A stretch of DNA of 64,000 nt from Nocardia sp. NBC_00403 (GTDB lineage: Bacteria > Actinomycetota > Actinomycetes > Mycobacteriales > Mycobacteriaceae). This document shows positions 16,605 through 25,880 of the stretch, in pieces; positions within the stretch are counted from its first letter, which is position 1; the number at the start of each line of letters is the position of its first letter. Made by a program: the position numbers and the translations under genes. The DNA lies in NCBI RefSeq assembly GCF_036046055.1, contig NZ_CP107939.1, forward strand, positions 7,626,001-7,690,000. Reading direction: 5' to 3'. Below the pieces are notes generated by a model that was given only the letters and a program-made list of their open reading frames with translations, made no database searches and was not told the origin of the DNA.

Positions 16605-17861
16605 ATGCAGAATTACCAGCGCCGAATCGGACCGGTGCGTACCTGCGCGATCGCGATGACCGCGGCTGCGCTCGTGCTGTTGGTCGCCGCGTGCGGATCC
16701 ACCGTTCCCGGTGTTTCGGGGCCGGGCGAAATAGATGTCCGCAAGCTCGATGTCGGCTCGTATCCGACCGTGCCGTACCACGCGCACAACGACGACTATG
16801 CCCCGAGCTTCTTCTATCGGCGTGAAGTCGCGGCCATGCGGCTCGCCGAGTACGCCGCGACCGCCCACGACATCGACCCACGGTTGAAGACCGGATACTT
16901 CCCGTACAGCATCTTGCCGGGCGTCATGCCCGACAAACTGGGGCGTCCTGCGGATCTGGAACCGATCGCCACCCGAAACAAGCTGGTCAACGGATTCATA
17001 TCGAATGGATCGGACAAGGACTTCAGCCTTTCCATCGGTGTCGCCCCCGACGATTGGCCGAAGAAGTTTACGGCGGACGAGACGATCATCACCTCGATGA
17101 TCATGCAGTTCCCGGACGCGGGGCTCGCCGAGCGGGCGGCGAGAGAGTTCTACGAGGCCGACCTCGCGGTCGACCCGGACCAGAACCAAGCGGTGCCCTT
17201 GCCGAAATATGGTGAGGCGCACTCGTATTGGCATCCAGACTCGCCGTTTCTGCGGACCATGCTGGCGCGCGGCCCGTACGTGGTGGCGTTCCTGTTGTCT
17301 ACTCCGGGCGTGGATCTGAACGCATTGCGCACGCTGGCCGAGAGGTCCTACGACAAACAGCTGCCGCTACTCGAGCAAGCGAAGCCGTTGTCCACCATGG
17401 AAATGCTGCAAATACCCTGGGATACCAGCCATCTCTACAGTCGCGCGTTGAACCCGAACAAGTCCCTGGTGCCGTCGTTCAGCACCCGCCAAGTACTCGT
17501 CGGCCGCCAAGGCATGCTGCACCTCAGCAAGGATCGCGAGCTGGCCGAAAATCGCCTCGCGGCGATGAACGCGGACCAATTCGCGACTGTCGAAAGCACA
17601 ATGGTCGCGCACACCGCGGACGCCGCTACGGCCAGAAGGATCGTCACCGATCGCCTCACCCTGACTCCGGTCGCGCGCAACGCTACAACTCCGGCGAATC
17701 TGCCCGATTCGGCGTGCGTGGAAAACGAGCCGTCGAAGTCGTCGTATAAATTCACCTGCATCGTCGCGTATCACGAGTACGTGGGGTTCGTCTCCCACCG
17801 CAGCCTCGCCGACGCCCAGAAACAGGCGGCCGCTCAGTACGCACTTTTCGCGAACAGCTAG
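16605..17861 (+). CDS. Lipoprotein, Nocardia-type paralogue 2
   Basis: Predicted lipoprotein of about 418 residues, signal with lipobox LVAAC. It shares with its upstream paralogue the LDVGSYPT opening, HDIDPRLKTGYFPYS, LVNGFISNGS, QAVPLPKYGEAHSYWHPDS, and a C-terminal cysteine pair (SACVENE... KFTCIVAYHEYVGFVSH). The two also end alike (AAQYALFANS versus SAQYALLVNAE). The domain is of unknown function and seems confined to Nocardia and relatives. An ATG at 16593 overlaps the upstream stop (ATGA); the ATG at 16605 has GAGG six bases before it and is preferred. Probably co-transcribed with its neighbour. Confidence 0.85.
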   Translation: MQNYQRRIGPVRTCAIAMTAAALVLLVAACGSTVPGVSGPGEIDVRKLDVGSYPTVPYHAHNDDYAPSFFYRREVAAMRLAEYAATAHDIDPRLKTGYFPYSILPGVMPDKLGRPADLEPIATRNKLVNGFISNGSDKDFSLSIGVAPDDWPKKFTADETIITSMIMQFPDAGLAERAAREFYEADLAVDPDQNQAVPLPKYGEAHSYWHPDSPFLRTMLARGPYVVAFLLSTPGVDLNALRTLAERSYDKQLPLLEQAKPLSTMEMLQIPWDTSHLYSRALNPNKSLVPSFSTRQVLVGRQGMLHLSKDRELAENRLAAMNADQFATVESTMVAHTADAATARRIVTDRLTLTPVARNATTPANLPDSACVENEPSKSSYKFTCIVAYHEYVGFVSHRSLADAQKQAAAQYALFANS

Positions 17862-17954
17862 CCCGCGGGAAATGACAAGACCCCGCCCGAGCAATCGGCT
17901 CCTCCAGGCATCACAATCGGCCCCCACGGCCGACGCAGGAACAGGACGGCAAAG

Positions 17955-19511
17955 ATGGCGATGAGCCCCGGCACCATCGTCGGCGGATATCGGATCCTGG
18001 GGGTACTCGGCGCAGGCGGCATGGGCACTGTGTACCTGGCCCAGCACCCCAGCCTGCCGCGGCGCGACGCGATCAAGGTGCTCGGCACCGAGCGCTCGGT
18101 AGACGACGAGTTCCGCGCGCGATTCGAGCGGGAGGCGAATCTCGCTGCTGGACTGGATCATCCGAATATCGTCTCCGTGTACAACCGTGGCGAGGAGCAT
18201 GGTCGACTGTGGATCGCCATGCAGTACGTGGCGGGCACCGACGTCGCCGCGGAGATGACGCGTGACCCGCATGGCATGAATCCGCTACGCGCACTTCGGA
18301 TCATCACCGAGGTAGGCAAGGGGCTGGACTATGCGCACCGAAAAGGCTTGCTGCACCGCGACATCAAGCCGGCGAACTTTCTGCTGTCCACCGCAGACGG
18401 CGACGAAGAGCGGGTCCTGCTCACCGATTTCGGCGTCGCGAAGGCTTCCGACGACACCAGCGAACTCACCCAGGCGGGCAGCTTCGTCGCGACCATCGCC
18501 TACGCGTCGCCCGAGCAGCTCTCGGGGCTGCAACTGGATCCGCGCTCGGACATCTACAGCCTGGCCTGCTCGCTCTACAAGCTGCTGACCGGGCAAAACC
18601 CGTACCCGTCGACGCAGCCGACCGTGGTGATGATGGGGCATCTGCACCAGCCGCCGCCGCTCGCCACCGCGGCCAACCCGGGCCTGCCGCCCGCCATCGA
18701 CGACGTGCTCGCCCGAGCCATGGCCAAACACCCGGCCGACCGGTTCGCCAGCTGCCGCGAATTCACCGACGCTGCCGCCGACGCCATGCTCCCAGGCCGT
18801 GTCCCCGCCCTGACCAGTACCTCCCCCATTCGGGTCGGCGCACCCCTGCCACCGACCGATCCGCGAATTCCGGTGGCTCCCACGGAGCTCCGATCGATCC
18901 CCCAGCCTTCTGGCAAACGCTGGGGGGTGATCGCGGCGGCCGCAGCCGTCGTGGTCGCCCTCTCGATCAGCGCGGGCGTGCTGCTCACCGGCCGCGACAG
19001 TCCAGGTGCCGCCCCCACCGCAGGCCCCGCGACCGCGACATCCGCGCCGCCGCCGACGTCGAAAGATCAGGCCCGCGCCCAGAATCCCCGGTTCATCGGC
19101 ACCCCGATCTTGATGGTCAACATCACCGGCACCGGCCGCACCGCCGAACCCGACATGGAAGTCTTCCTCGACACCACCCCGCCCACCAGTTTCCTGCACG
19201 ACATCGGCCTCACCTACCACCCGTCCTTCGCCAAGCAGGGCGACGAACCATCCCCCCGACCGATCGGCAAGGACAGCCAGTACGTCGCCTTCAGCGCCGT
19301 CACCGAGGGCTACATCCTCGCCGTCCGCAGCGACGCCCGCGCAGGCGGTGGCGGCCTCCTCGGCCTCCCCGGCGCCCTCCTCGACACCCACGCGACAGTC
19401 CTTGTCGTCGACGACCCACAAACGGTCAACGCCATTCGCTATTGGAACTCCGACTCCGAACAGATCCTGCTGAACAAGCTGGTCCCGGTACTGAAGACAG
19501 GGATCAAGTAG
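17955..19511 (+). CDS. Membrane Ser/Thr protein kinase (PknB-like family)
   Basis: Eukaryotic-like kinase of 518 residues. The kinase domain (about 10-275) has the glycine loop GAGGMG (19-24), Lys in DAIKVLG (about 42), catalytic HRDIKPAN (His134-Asp136), Asp158 of DFGVAK, and the APE-like ASPEQ. A Pro-rich linker precedes one membrane helix (about 325-345). The extracellular part (350-518) has no PASTA repeats and looks like a small unknown domain. A cytoplasmic catalytic domain with an outside sensor fits a kinase that reads the envelope. It lies 93 bases after the paired lipoproteins and may sense or signal with them; that link is inference. Confidence 0.93.
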   Translation: MAMSPGTIVGGYRILGVLGAGGMGTVYLAQHPSLPRRDAIKVLGTERSVDDEFRARFEREANLAAGLDHPNIVSVYNRGEEHGRLWIAMQYVAGTDVAAEMTRDPHGMNPLRALRIITEVGKGLDYAHRKGLLHRDIKPANFLLSTADGDEERVLLTDFGVAKASDDTSELTQAGSFVATIAYASPEQLSGLQLDPRSDIYSLACSLYKLLTGQNPYPSTQPTVVMMGHLHQPPPLATAANPGLPPAIDDVLARAMAKHPADRFASCREFTDAAADAMLPGRVPALTSTSPIRVGAPLPPTDPRIPVAPTELRSIPQPSGKRWGVIAAAAAVVVALSISAGVLLTGRDSPGAAPTAGPATATSAPPPTSKDQARAQNPRFIGTPILMVNITGTGRTAEPDMEVFLDTTPPTSFLHDIGLTYHPSFAKQGDEPSPRPIGKDSQYVAFSAVTEGYILAVRSDARAGGGGLLGLPGALLDTHATVLVVDDPQTVNAIRYWNSDSEQILLNKLVPVLKTGIK

Positions 19512-19779
19512 CCGTTCGGGTGCCGACCTCCCTCGGGCATGTCAACGCCCTAACGCCGTCCATCCGCCGTTCGTGATGGGAGACATGCCGCTGATCCGCG
19601 GTGGCCGGCCGATGGCGTAGTTCTGCGCCGCAATTCGAGTAGTGCATCACTCACGCCGATGCGCGCAGTATCTGCGAATCTTCGCATTACCGCCATCACC
19701 AGGTGACGATTCCGAAGACCTCATCGATGGCGCTTGCCTGGCGGGGAAACAGAGTAGGGAGACGAAAATGTCGGTCAAA

Positions 19780-20131
19780 TCCGATCCACGAGAAGGATGT
19801 CGCCGACGTCGCGGCGGCGGTGCTGGCCGGCGGACACGACGGCTGGATCTACGAGCTCACCGGCCCGCAGTCGCTCACCCAAGCCGAGCAGGTCGACATC
19901 CGTGGCACGGCGCTTGCGCGCCCGTTGAGCTTCGAGGAACTCGACGACGCGCCGGTCCGGGAGCAGATGGCGCAGTTCATGGACCCCGCCTTCATCAACG
20001 CCCTCTTCGACCTGATGGCCGCAACCGTTGACAAGCCCGCACCGGTCAACGCCAACGTCGAACAACTCACCGGCCACACCTCACGCGGCTACGCCCAGTG
20101 GGTCGACGACCACATTGCCGACTTCGCCTGA
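19780..20131 (+). pseudogene. C-terminal remnant of an NmrA/NAD(P)H-binding family protein
   Basis: The reading frame ending at 20131 contains PIHEKDVADVAAAVLAGG, GWIYELTGPQSLTQAEQV and a C-terminus typical of the second half of atypical SDR proteins of the NmrA/NAD(P)H-binding type. The N-terminal Rossmann segment with its GxxGxxG motif is missing, and the sequence before about 19780 has no resemblance to the family. A short ATG-initiated frame from 19703 could be translated but would lack the cofactor site. It is read as a 5'-truncated gene. Confidence 0.65.
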
Positions 20132-20272
20132 ACGATATTGCCCTCGGGACGGATCGTGGTCGCTTGTCGACGGCGACGGGCGGGAAGTCGATGCCGACGA
20201 ACTCCGGGCCGATGTGACGGCCGCGCTTGTCGCTCCCGAGCCCTAGCCGACAGCGAAATGCGTTGCCACGCA

Positions 20273-20309
20273 AAAGGCCAGATCCGGAAATCGACCGGAC
20301 CTGGCCTTT
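20273..20309. terminator. Terminator-like hairpin followed by a tRNA-like tail
   Basis: AAAGGCCAGATCCGG (20273-20287) pairs with CCGGACCTGGCCTTT (20295-20309) with one mismatch. The bases after it (GGCGGCTCGAACCCATGATC, about 20327-20346) resemble the reverse complement of a tRNA T-arm, but the arm does not pair and no full tRNA can be drawn. Confidence 0.6.
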
Positions 20310-20371
20310 GTTGGAGCGAAGCTGAGGCGGCTCGAACCCATGATCTCTGTCCGAGAATATGCCGGTGGCGA

Positions 20372-21655
20372 TTACGCGGACTGCTGGATCGGCTGCCGAG
20401 GTCGCCCGTGGGCGAACCGACGCATGATCGGTAGGTCGACCCACTGATAGATGGCGGCGGCGGCCACTAGGGACAGCACGAAGCAGAGTGCGGTGCATCC
20501 GAGCCAGCCGAGGAGTCCGAATTGTCGTCCGCCGATGACCAGCCGGCTGACCAGGACCATGACGGGGAATTGGATCAGGTAGAACGCGTAGGAGACGTTG
20601 CCGAGCCACACAATGGGCCGGGATGCGGTGAACCCGGAGATTCCGCGCAGATCCCGAACCGCGACGGTGGCGATCAGGGCGCACATCGGTCCAACCACCA
20701 GGGCCGACATTTTGAAGGACACCGGCACCACGTACGTTGCGGCGTAGGTGACCGCAAGCGCGACCAGCGGCAGCGTCAGCCGGGTGTTGCGCCACCGCCC
20801 TTCGATCACCATGCGTGCTGCGATCATGCCGACGAAGAACTCCGGCAGCCGCGAGAGCGGAAAGTTGTAGCTGAACCAGTACGACCGCACGACCGGGATG
20901 TCTTGTTGGCGGAACCACGCCTGCGAGGCGTGCAGATCAGTCGACGGGGACACATCGCCGGGGACCAGGCGAGGGACGAACGGGTTGGCGGTGCTGGTGG
21001 GACCGTCGAGACCGAAGTGGTAGGCGACGTTCATCAGGATGATGAATGCCAGCAGACCGATGACCCAGGGCAGCAACCGGTCGACGCGGATGCGCCGCAC
21101 CAACGGAAGAACCAGCGGGAAACTCAGATAGAACGCCAGGTCTGTCGCCAGCGACCACGACGGGACGTTGAGCCCGCCCACCGTGGTCCATTTCGGAAGC
21201 CAAGTGTGAATCAACAGCACGTTCGGCACCCAGACGACGATGCGGCTCAGTGGCACGGAGGCCACCAGGATGAACATCGCGGCTGCGACCAGATGGGTGG
21301 GATAGAGCTTGAGTATGCGGCGACGCAGGAAGGCCACCGTGGAGGTGCCGGGCCGGAAGGACCAGTAAATGATGAAACCCGACAGCACGAAGAAGAACGT
21401 GACAGCCGTTGCGCCGAACTGCATCGGCAGGAAGTTCTGATGGATCGTGCGGAACAGTTCCGACTTCTGGAACGGGTAGGTCGGTAAGAACACCAGCGCG
21501 TGCAGCAGGAAAACCGCCGCGGCTGCCCACCATCGCGCCCCGGTCAGGCCGGGCAGATTTCCGCCCGGCCGGATCGTGCTCGACGAGCCGGAGGTAGCGG
21601 GCGCCGTGGATGGAAGCGCCGAGGTGCTCGGCGCTTCCGTGTCCGAGGTCGTCAC
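20372..21655 (-). CDS. Acyltransferase family 3 membrane protein
   Basis: Integral membrane O-acyltransferase of 427 residues with about ten hydrophobic helices. After a Ser/Thr-rich cytoplasmic start, it carries GARWWAAAAVFLLHALVFLP, whose His matches the first catalytic histidine of the family, then FFFVLSGFIIYWSF (the F-x-x-S-G-F motif) and LRRRILKLYPTH. These define the acyltransferase 3 group that acylates sugars or envelope glycans. It begins four bases inside the 3' end of the SGNH hydrolase gene (ATGA overlap), so the two are coupled; an acyltransferase paired with an SGNH protein is a recurrent arrangement for modifying cell-surface sugars. Confidence 0.9.
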   Translation of the reverse strand: MTTSDTEAPSTSALPSTAPATSGSSSTIRPGGNLPGLTGARWWAAAAVFLLHALVFLPTYPFQKSELFRTIHQNFLPMQFGATAVTFFFVLSGFIIYWSFRPGTSTVAFLRRRILKLYPTHLVAAAMFILVASVPLSRIVVWVPNVLLIHTWLPKWTTVGGLNVPSWSLATDLAFYLSFPLVLPLVRRIRVDRLLPWVIGLLAFIILMNVAYHFGLDGPTSTANPFVPRLVPGDVSPSTDLHASQAWFRQQDIPVVRSYWFSYNFPLSRLPEFFVGMIAARMVIEGRWRNTRLTLPLVALAVTYAATYVVPVSFKMSALVVGPMCALIATVAVRDLRGISGFTASRPIVWLGNVSYAFYLIQFPVMVLVSRLVIGGRQFGLLGWLGCTALCFVLSLVAAAAIYQWVDLPIMRRFAHGRPRQPIQQSA

Positions 21656-22611
21656 CGGGAGATCCAGTCACGCAGCCCTGCCGCCATGACCGCATCGCCC
21701 TTCGCAGTGGGGTGCAAAGGCATCCCGAGGAAGTCGGCGCGCGGATCGAACACCCCGTTGACCCACGGATCGTCCGAACATAGACCATGTCCCGCGGTGA
21801 TCGGCTTGGCGTTGAAGAACTCCAGTTTCAGGATTTCCGCCGCCTCGCGCTGCGCTCGGTCGAGCCGATCCATGTACTCCACCACGGCCGCACCCCGGTC
21901 CTGGATGAAGGCACCCACGCCGAGAATGTTGACGCACAACTTCTGTGTTTGCGGGGGGACCAGTTCCGGATAGCCGACCAGCACGATCCGTGCCTGCGGC
22001 GCGTAGTAGCGAATGTAGTCGATGACGGTCTTGATGCGGTCCGCGTACTCTTTTCCGGTCACCGCCCGGTAGTCGGGGCTGCGGCCCTGCTCGGCGGCTT
22101 CGAGACCACAGCCGTCGGTCAGGTTGAGAATGCAGGGATCCATCGCGGTCCACAGCATGGTCTTGTTCGTGCCCCAGGTGTCGTTCATACCCAGCTGGAT
22201 CGTCACCACTTTGGTGTTCGGACCGAACGCCCCTGCCTTGTCGGCCAGACGAGCCTCGTGCACCAGGTTGTAGGCGGTCTGGCTCTGGATCGAGGCACCC
22301 GAACACGAGACATCCATGAATTCCGGTGTCCCATGAATCCCCATCAGCTGGCTCAGCTGGGTCGGCCATGCCGACGGACCGCGCCGGCACTCCTTCTCAT
22401 CACCATTGAGCCGAACACCGTTGGCGGTATAGGAATCGCCGATCACCACAAGCGACTTGCCGGCGGCCGGTGTCTTCTCCGGTTCGGCCGAGGCAACCGC
22501 CGCGCTACCGCCGAGCAGCGCGACGGTGAGTGCCGAAAGAACAACATGAAAAAGCTTGGTCGTCCGCAACGAGCCGCGGACCTTTACGCCGAACTGCATG
22601 AAAACTCGCAC
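21652..22611 (-). CDS. Secreted SGNH/GDSL hydrolase
   Basis: Exported esterase or lipase of 319 residues. The signal peptide (after a basic start VRGSLRTTKLFHVVLSALTVALLGG) ends near ASAEPEK. Block I is VVIGDSYTANG with nucleophile Ser60, block III is LGMND, and block V, PLHPTAKGDAVM, supplies the His with the Asp three residues before it in the usual D-x-x-H arrangement replaced by PLHP. Six cysteines (ECRR, SCSG, PCIL, GCGL, KLCVN, LCSD) suggest three disulfides, as in Streptomyces-type SGNH lipases. The first ATG is used; alternatives inside the leader are possible. Coupled to the acyltransferase gene. Confidence 0.9.
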   Translation of the reverse strand: MRVFMQFGVKVRGSLRTTKLFHVVLSALTVALLGGSAAVASAEPEKTPAAGKSLVVIGDSYTANGVRLNGDEKECRRGPSAWPTQLSQLMGIHGTPEFMDVSCSGASIQSQTAYNLVHEARLADKAGAFGPNTKVVTIQLGMNDTWGTNKTMLWTAMDPCILNLTDGCGLEAAEQGRSPDYRAVTGKEYADRIKTVIDYIRYYAPQARIVLVGYPELVPPQTQKLCVNILGVGAFIQDRGAAVVEYMDRLDRAQREAAEILKLEFFNAKPITAGHGLCSDDPWVNGVFDPRADFLGMPLHPTAKGDAVMAAGLRDWISR

Positions 22612-22625
22612 ACCAATCTTCTCGG

Positions 22626-22976
22626 TCAGTAACCGGGATGCGGCTCGAAACCGGGGTCCGGCAGTGTCGGCGGCGCGGGCTTCTCCGCGGGCGCGGTCGG
22701 CTTGGGTTGCTCCTGCGGCACGGTCTGCTTGGGTTGCTCCACGACCGCGGGCGTCGTCGGCAGCGGGTTCGGCACCTCGACCTCGCTGGTCGGCGGGCTC
22801 ACCGGAGGCGGCACCGCCACCGAACTCGACTGCGGCGCACTCGTCACGGGCGGGGCGACAACTGTAGTGGACGTCTTTGCAGGTTCCCCGCCATCCGAGT
22901 CGCTACACGCGGTCACACTCGACAAACCGATCACGGCAAGGGAGAGAACTGACATAACAACAGGAGATCTACTCAC
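22626..22976 (-). CDS. Proline-rich lipoprotein
   Basis: Short lipoprotein of about 116 residues. The signal peptide SRSPVVMSVLSLAVIGLSS ends in lipobox VTAC. The mature chain is Pro/Val/Thr/Ser-rich throughout, with PKQTVPQEQPKPTAPAEKPAPP near the end, and has no folded domain. The GTG at 22976 is preferred since GAAGGA lies five bases upstream; an ATG six bases earlier is too close to that site. It lies 14 bases before the SGNH hydrolase gene on the same strand, so the three genes (lipoprotein, hydrolase, acyltransferase) probably form one operon. Confidence 0.75.
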   Translation of the reverse strand: MSRSPVVMSVLSLAVIGLSSVTACSDSDGGEPAKTSTTVVAPPVTSAPQSSSVAVPPPVSPPTSEVEVPNPLPTTPAVVEQPKQTVPQEQPKPTAPAEKPAPPTLPDPGFEPHPGY

Positions 22977-23478
22977 AAACATCCTTCATCATCGAAACAG
23001 CCTCGTAGACAGCCATGCTGAACCAGAAGAGTTGGCATCAAGTCCGGATCGGGCAACAGCCTCGAATTGGCATGCCGACTGTAGCCGAAGTTGTCGCTGT
23101 GTGCGACTGGCGACATCGACGGCGGACCGGACAGAGTGGTCCTGTCGACACCGCGCACCGCCGTTGCGCTGCACCATAGCCCACGACACCACAGGACGTC
23201 GCTCCGGAACAGCTCTTGTCCCGCGACACAGGAAACCGTCGCCGGGATAAGTCTTGCCTGCCCGGTACAACGCGTGCGGCAAAGTCTCGGCCGGATCCAG
23301 CGGACCGCGGTTCTGGGGTTGACCGGCGTCGCCTCCTCCACACCTGTTGATGCGCGCCGCCCCGATGACCGTGTCGACATCGCGCACGAGCAGGTTTCCG
23401 GTGCGTGTTCGTGAATTCCGGCGGCATCCACCGCTCGAAGCGTGAGTGAGGGGCATCACATTCTCCCACCTTGCTACA
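22977..23478. other. 500-base gap, possibly a decayed gene on the minus strand
   Basis: No intact gene. On the minus strand, protein-like text is scattered over two or three frames between about 23430 and 23000 (for example VRDVDTVIGAARIN and LPHALYRAGKTYPGDGF in one frame, DNFGYSRHANSRL in another). This could be a frameshifted secreted protein, but no family was recognised. Confidence 0.3.
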
Positions 23479-23493
23479 TACCCCCTAGGGGTA
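23479..23493. promoter_or_regulatory. CsoR/RicR-type copper operator
   Basis: TACCCCCTAGGGGTA is a near-perfect dyad that fits the TACCC-N5-GGGTA consensus of the copper-sensing repressors CsoR and RicR. It lies 11 bases before the first ATG of a damaged metal-associated gene. No csoR gene is in the window. Confidence 0.75.
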
Positions 23494-23503
23494 TACATTT
23501 TCC

Positions 23504-24068
23504 ATGGGTCGAACGAACAAGATCGGAGCGTCCAGGGCGATGACCACGCAGACTCACACCAATGCGGGCGCGGACCGCACCATCACCGATATCACCCCGC
23601 GAGACCTCGACAAGACCATCACCCTCGGCGCGAATCTCTCGGTAGCAGACACAGGCGAACCGCGCCCCACCCTGGAGCCCACGCGCACCGCGATCGTGGA
23701 CGGGTACGAGGCGACCCTGGATGACGAACTCGCGCCGAGCGAGGACCGGCTGCTCACCCTCACCGCGCGCAAGGACGGCGAAACGTTCATGGACCGGCAG
23801 CCCCACCCCGCCCGTCCATGGCCACTCGGTGATCCTGCGCGCGGGCGATCCGACCTCGCCCACATCCGCCCGAACGGCGAACCTGGTGACGGATCGACCG
23901 CACCCGATCCGGATGTCGCTTTCCAGACGGCCGCGCCCGGCTCCGGAACTTACTGTCTGCACTTGACTTCCAGCACGGTGACGTCCTCCGCAGCGCCGCC
24001 TCACCCAGCACACCACCAATTCCTGATCACTGAAACCTGCTGAGCGTGTGCATGTTCCACCGCTGCGC
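23504..24068 (+). pseudogene. Frameshifted remnant of a heavy-metal-associated secreted protein
   Basis: The frame from 23504 contains ITLGANLSVADTGEPRPTLE and TAIVDGYEATLDDELAPSEDRLLTLTARKDG, the second half of an actinobacterial protein family commonly found next to copper genes. The text then breaks: VHGHSVILRAGD appears in another frame (about 23810-23850), RPNGEPGDGSTAPDPDVAF in the first again, and DFQHGDVLRSAASP in a third (about 23964-24005). The family's signal peptide and first domain are absent; the N-terminus MTTQTHTNAGADRT is unrelated. At least two frameshifts plus a 5' deletion make this a pseudogene that still sits under a CsoR-type operator. Confidence 0.7.
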
Positions 24069-24157
24069 CGCCTTTTCCCGAAAGGAGCCCGACGTGTCCG
24101 AATGCCGCTGTCCCAGGACCCGTGATCCGCCCAACTCATTCCAAGGATGTGTTTCCG

Positions 24158-25552
24158 ATGCGTTCCATGCCCATGATCACCACACTCTTCGGCCACCGTG
24201 ACTACCTGCGACTGTTCACCGCTCAGGTGTCGGCTCTGTTCGGCACCGGGCTGACTACCGTCGCACTCGGGCTGCTCGCGTACGAACTCGCCGGAGCCGA
24301 CGCAGGCGCTGTCCTCGGCACCGCTCTGACCATCAAGATGCTCGTCTACGTGACGATCGCGCCAATCGTGGCAGCCTACGCCGACCGACTCCCCCGCAGG
24401 CTTTTCCTGGTGGCGCTCAACGTGATTCGAGCCGTCATCGTGCTGACACTGCCGTTCATCGACCAGGCGTGGCAGATCTACGTTCTGATCGCGGTGCTGC
24501 AAACCGCCTCGGCCGCTTTCACCCCCACCTACCAGGCGATCATCCCCGACATCTTGCCCGATGAGCGCGAATACACCAGAGCGCTGTCGGCCGCGCAACT
24601 GGCCGCCACCATGGAAACGCTGCTGAGCCCGATGCTCGCCGCGGCGGCACTGACCGTCATGAGCTTCCACTGGCTGTTCCTCGGCACCGCAATCGGATTC
24701 GCCGTCTCGGCCGCCTTGGTGATCACCACCCGCATCCCGAACGCGACAACCGCCACGCAGGGCTCCTTCCGGCAACGGATCACAGTGGGCATGCGGATCT
24801 TCGCCGCGACACCGCGGTTGCGCGGCCTGCTCGGATTGAACCTTGTGGTCGCCGCCGCCGGATCGGTGATCATGGTCAACACCGTCAATTACGTGCGCGA
24901 CATCCTCGGCGGCACGCAGTCCGGAGTGGCGATGCTCTTGGCCGCCAACGGGTTCGGCACCATGATCATCGCTCTCGCGTTACCCCGGGTCCTCGATCGA
25001 GTCGGTGCCCGACCGGTGATGTTCGCTGGTGCGGCCACGCTGATTGCCGGACTCGGCTCGGCCACCGCGCTGTCCACCGCCGATGCCGGTGACTGGCGGT
25101 GGGGCGCCGCTATCGCGGTGTGGGCCCTGACCGGTTCGGGCACCGCGGCGGTGCTGACGCCGACCGGGCAGGTCCTGCGGCGCTCGTCGCAACCCGCCGA
25201 CCGACCCGCGCTCTTCGCGGCGCAGTTCTCGCTGTCACACCTCGCCTGGTTGATCACCTATCCGATCGCCGGATGGCTGACCACCGCCGCCGGTTTCACC
25301 ACCACCTGGATAACGCTCGTGGTGTTCGCGGGCGCGGGAATCACTGCAGCACTGCGGATGTGGCCACGCCACGACCCTGAGGAGCTGACTCATCTGCATG
25401 AAGTCGGCACCATCGACCCGGCCCGGCTGTCCGGCGCCGACCGCGTGGACGAACGCTACTACCGACACTCCCACGTCTTCGTCATCGACGCCGAACACCG
25501 CCACTGGCCGACACCGGCGGGGCGGCAACTGGAAACTGCCGCAGCAGCCTAG
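24158..25552 (+). CDS. MFS exporter with His-rich cytoplasmic tail
   Basis: Major facilitator of about 464 residues with twelve predicted helices. Landmarks are TLFGHRDYLRLFTAQVSALFGTGL at the start, YADRLPRRLFL (the loop 2-3 motif with D-R-x-x-R-R), and a second-half repeat LDRVGARPVMFAGAA. The C-terminal tail after residue 415 is rich in His and acidic residues (HDPEELTHLHE, RYYRHSHVFVIDAEHRHW), as in a group of MFS transporters linked to metal resistance. The ATG at 24158 follows AAGGA at ten bases. It lies downstream of the CsoR-type operator and broken gene, so metal efflux is plausible but unproven. A strong terminator follows. Confidence 0.85.
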   Translation: MRSMPMITTLFGHRDYLRLFTAQVSALFGTGLTTVALGLLAYELAGADAGAVLGTALTIKMLVYVTIAPIVAAYADRLPRRLFLVALNVIRAVIVLTLPFIDQAWQIYVLIAVLQTASAAFTPTYQAIIPDILPDEREYTRALSAAQLAATMETLLSPMLAAAALTVMSFHWLFLGTAIGFAVSAALVITTRIPNATTATQGSFRQRITVGMRIFAATPRLRGLLGLNLVVAAAGSVIMVNTVNYVRDILGGTQSGVAMLLAANGFGTMIIALALPRVLDRVGARPVMFAGAATLIAGLGSATALSTADAGDWRWGAAIAVWALTGSGTAAVLTPTGQVLRRSSQPADRPALFAAQFSLSHLAWLITYPIAGWLTTAAGFTTTWITLVVFAGAGITAALRMWPRHDPEELTHLHEVGTIDPARLSGADRVDERYYRHSHVFVIDAEHRHWPTPAGRQLETAAAA

Positions 25553-25579
25553 CGATCGACACTGCTCGAGGCGAGATGC

Positions 25580-25612
25580 GAAGCGGGCACCTCGGTTTCG
25601 GGTGCCCGCTTC
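25580..25612 (+). terminator. Terminator after the MFS gene
   Basis: GAAGCGGGCACC (25580-25591) and GGTGCCCGCTTC (25601-25612) form a perfect 12-base stem with a nine-base loop, 28 bases after the stop codon. Confidence 0.75.
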
Positions 25613-25880
25613 GTCATTCGACCGTTTCAATGCCCTTCTGGCCGGGGGAAACCGTCGGCGGAAAGCGCAGGCTGGTTGCGACCGGCGCGAAAACTGTCTT
25701 CGCCCACACACTGTCCAGTGGCCGATGTGGACAATTGATCGGCTGATCGACGACACAGCCGACGAGTCACGCAAAGTTCAGCGGGTTCCTCGCGGAACCG
25801 GGCGGCTTCGATCACAATCCAGCAATGCTGGGGAGGATGAGCGCAGTCGGCACACAGGCACGCACGAAGGCGAGCGCACT

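Noticed and set aside
20320..20360. tRNA-like sequence on the minus strand
   Set aside because: The T-loop-like bases are present but the T-stem does not pair and no anticodon or acceptor stem can be drawn.
20522..21487. 321-codon plus-strand frame
   Set aside because: Reverse reading of the acyltransferase gene, rich in Asp/Gln/Arg with no family pattern.
23474..24775. 433-codon minus-strand frame
   Set aside because: It spans a CsoR-type operator, a pseudogene and the start of the MFS gene in reverse, with no coherent domain.
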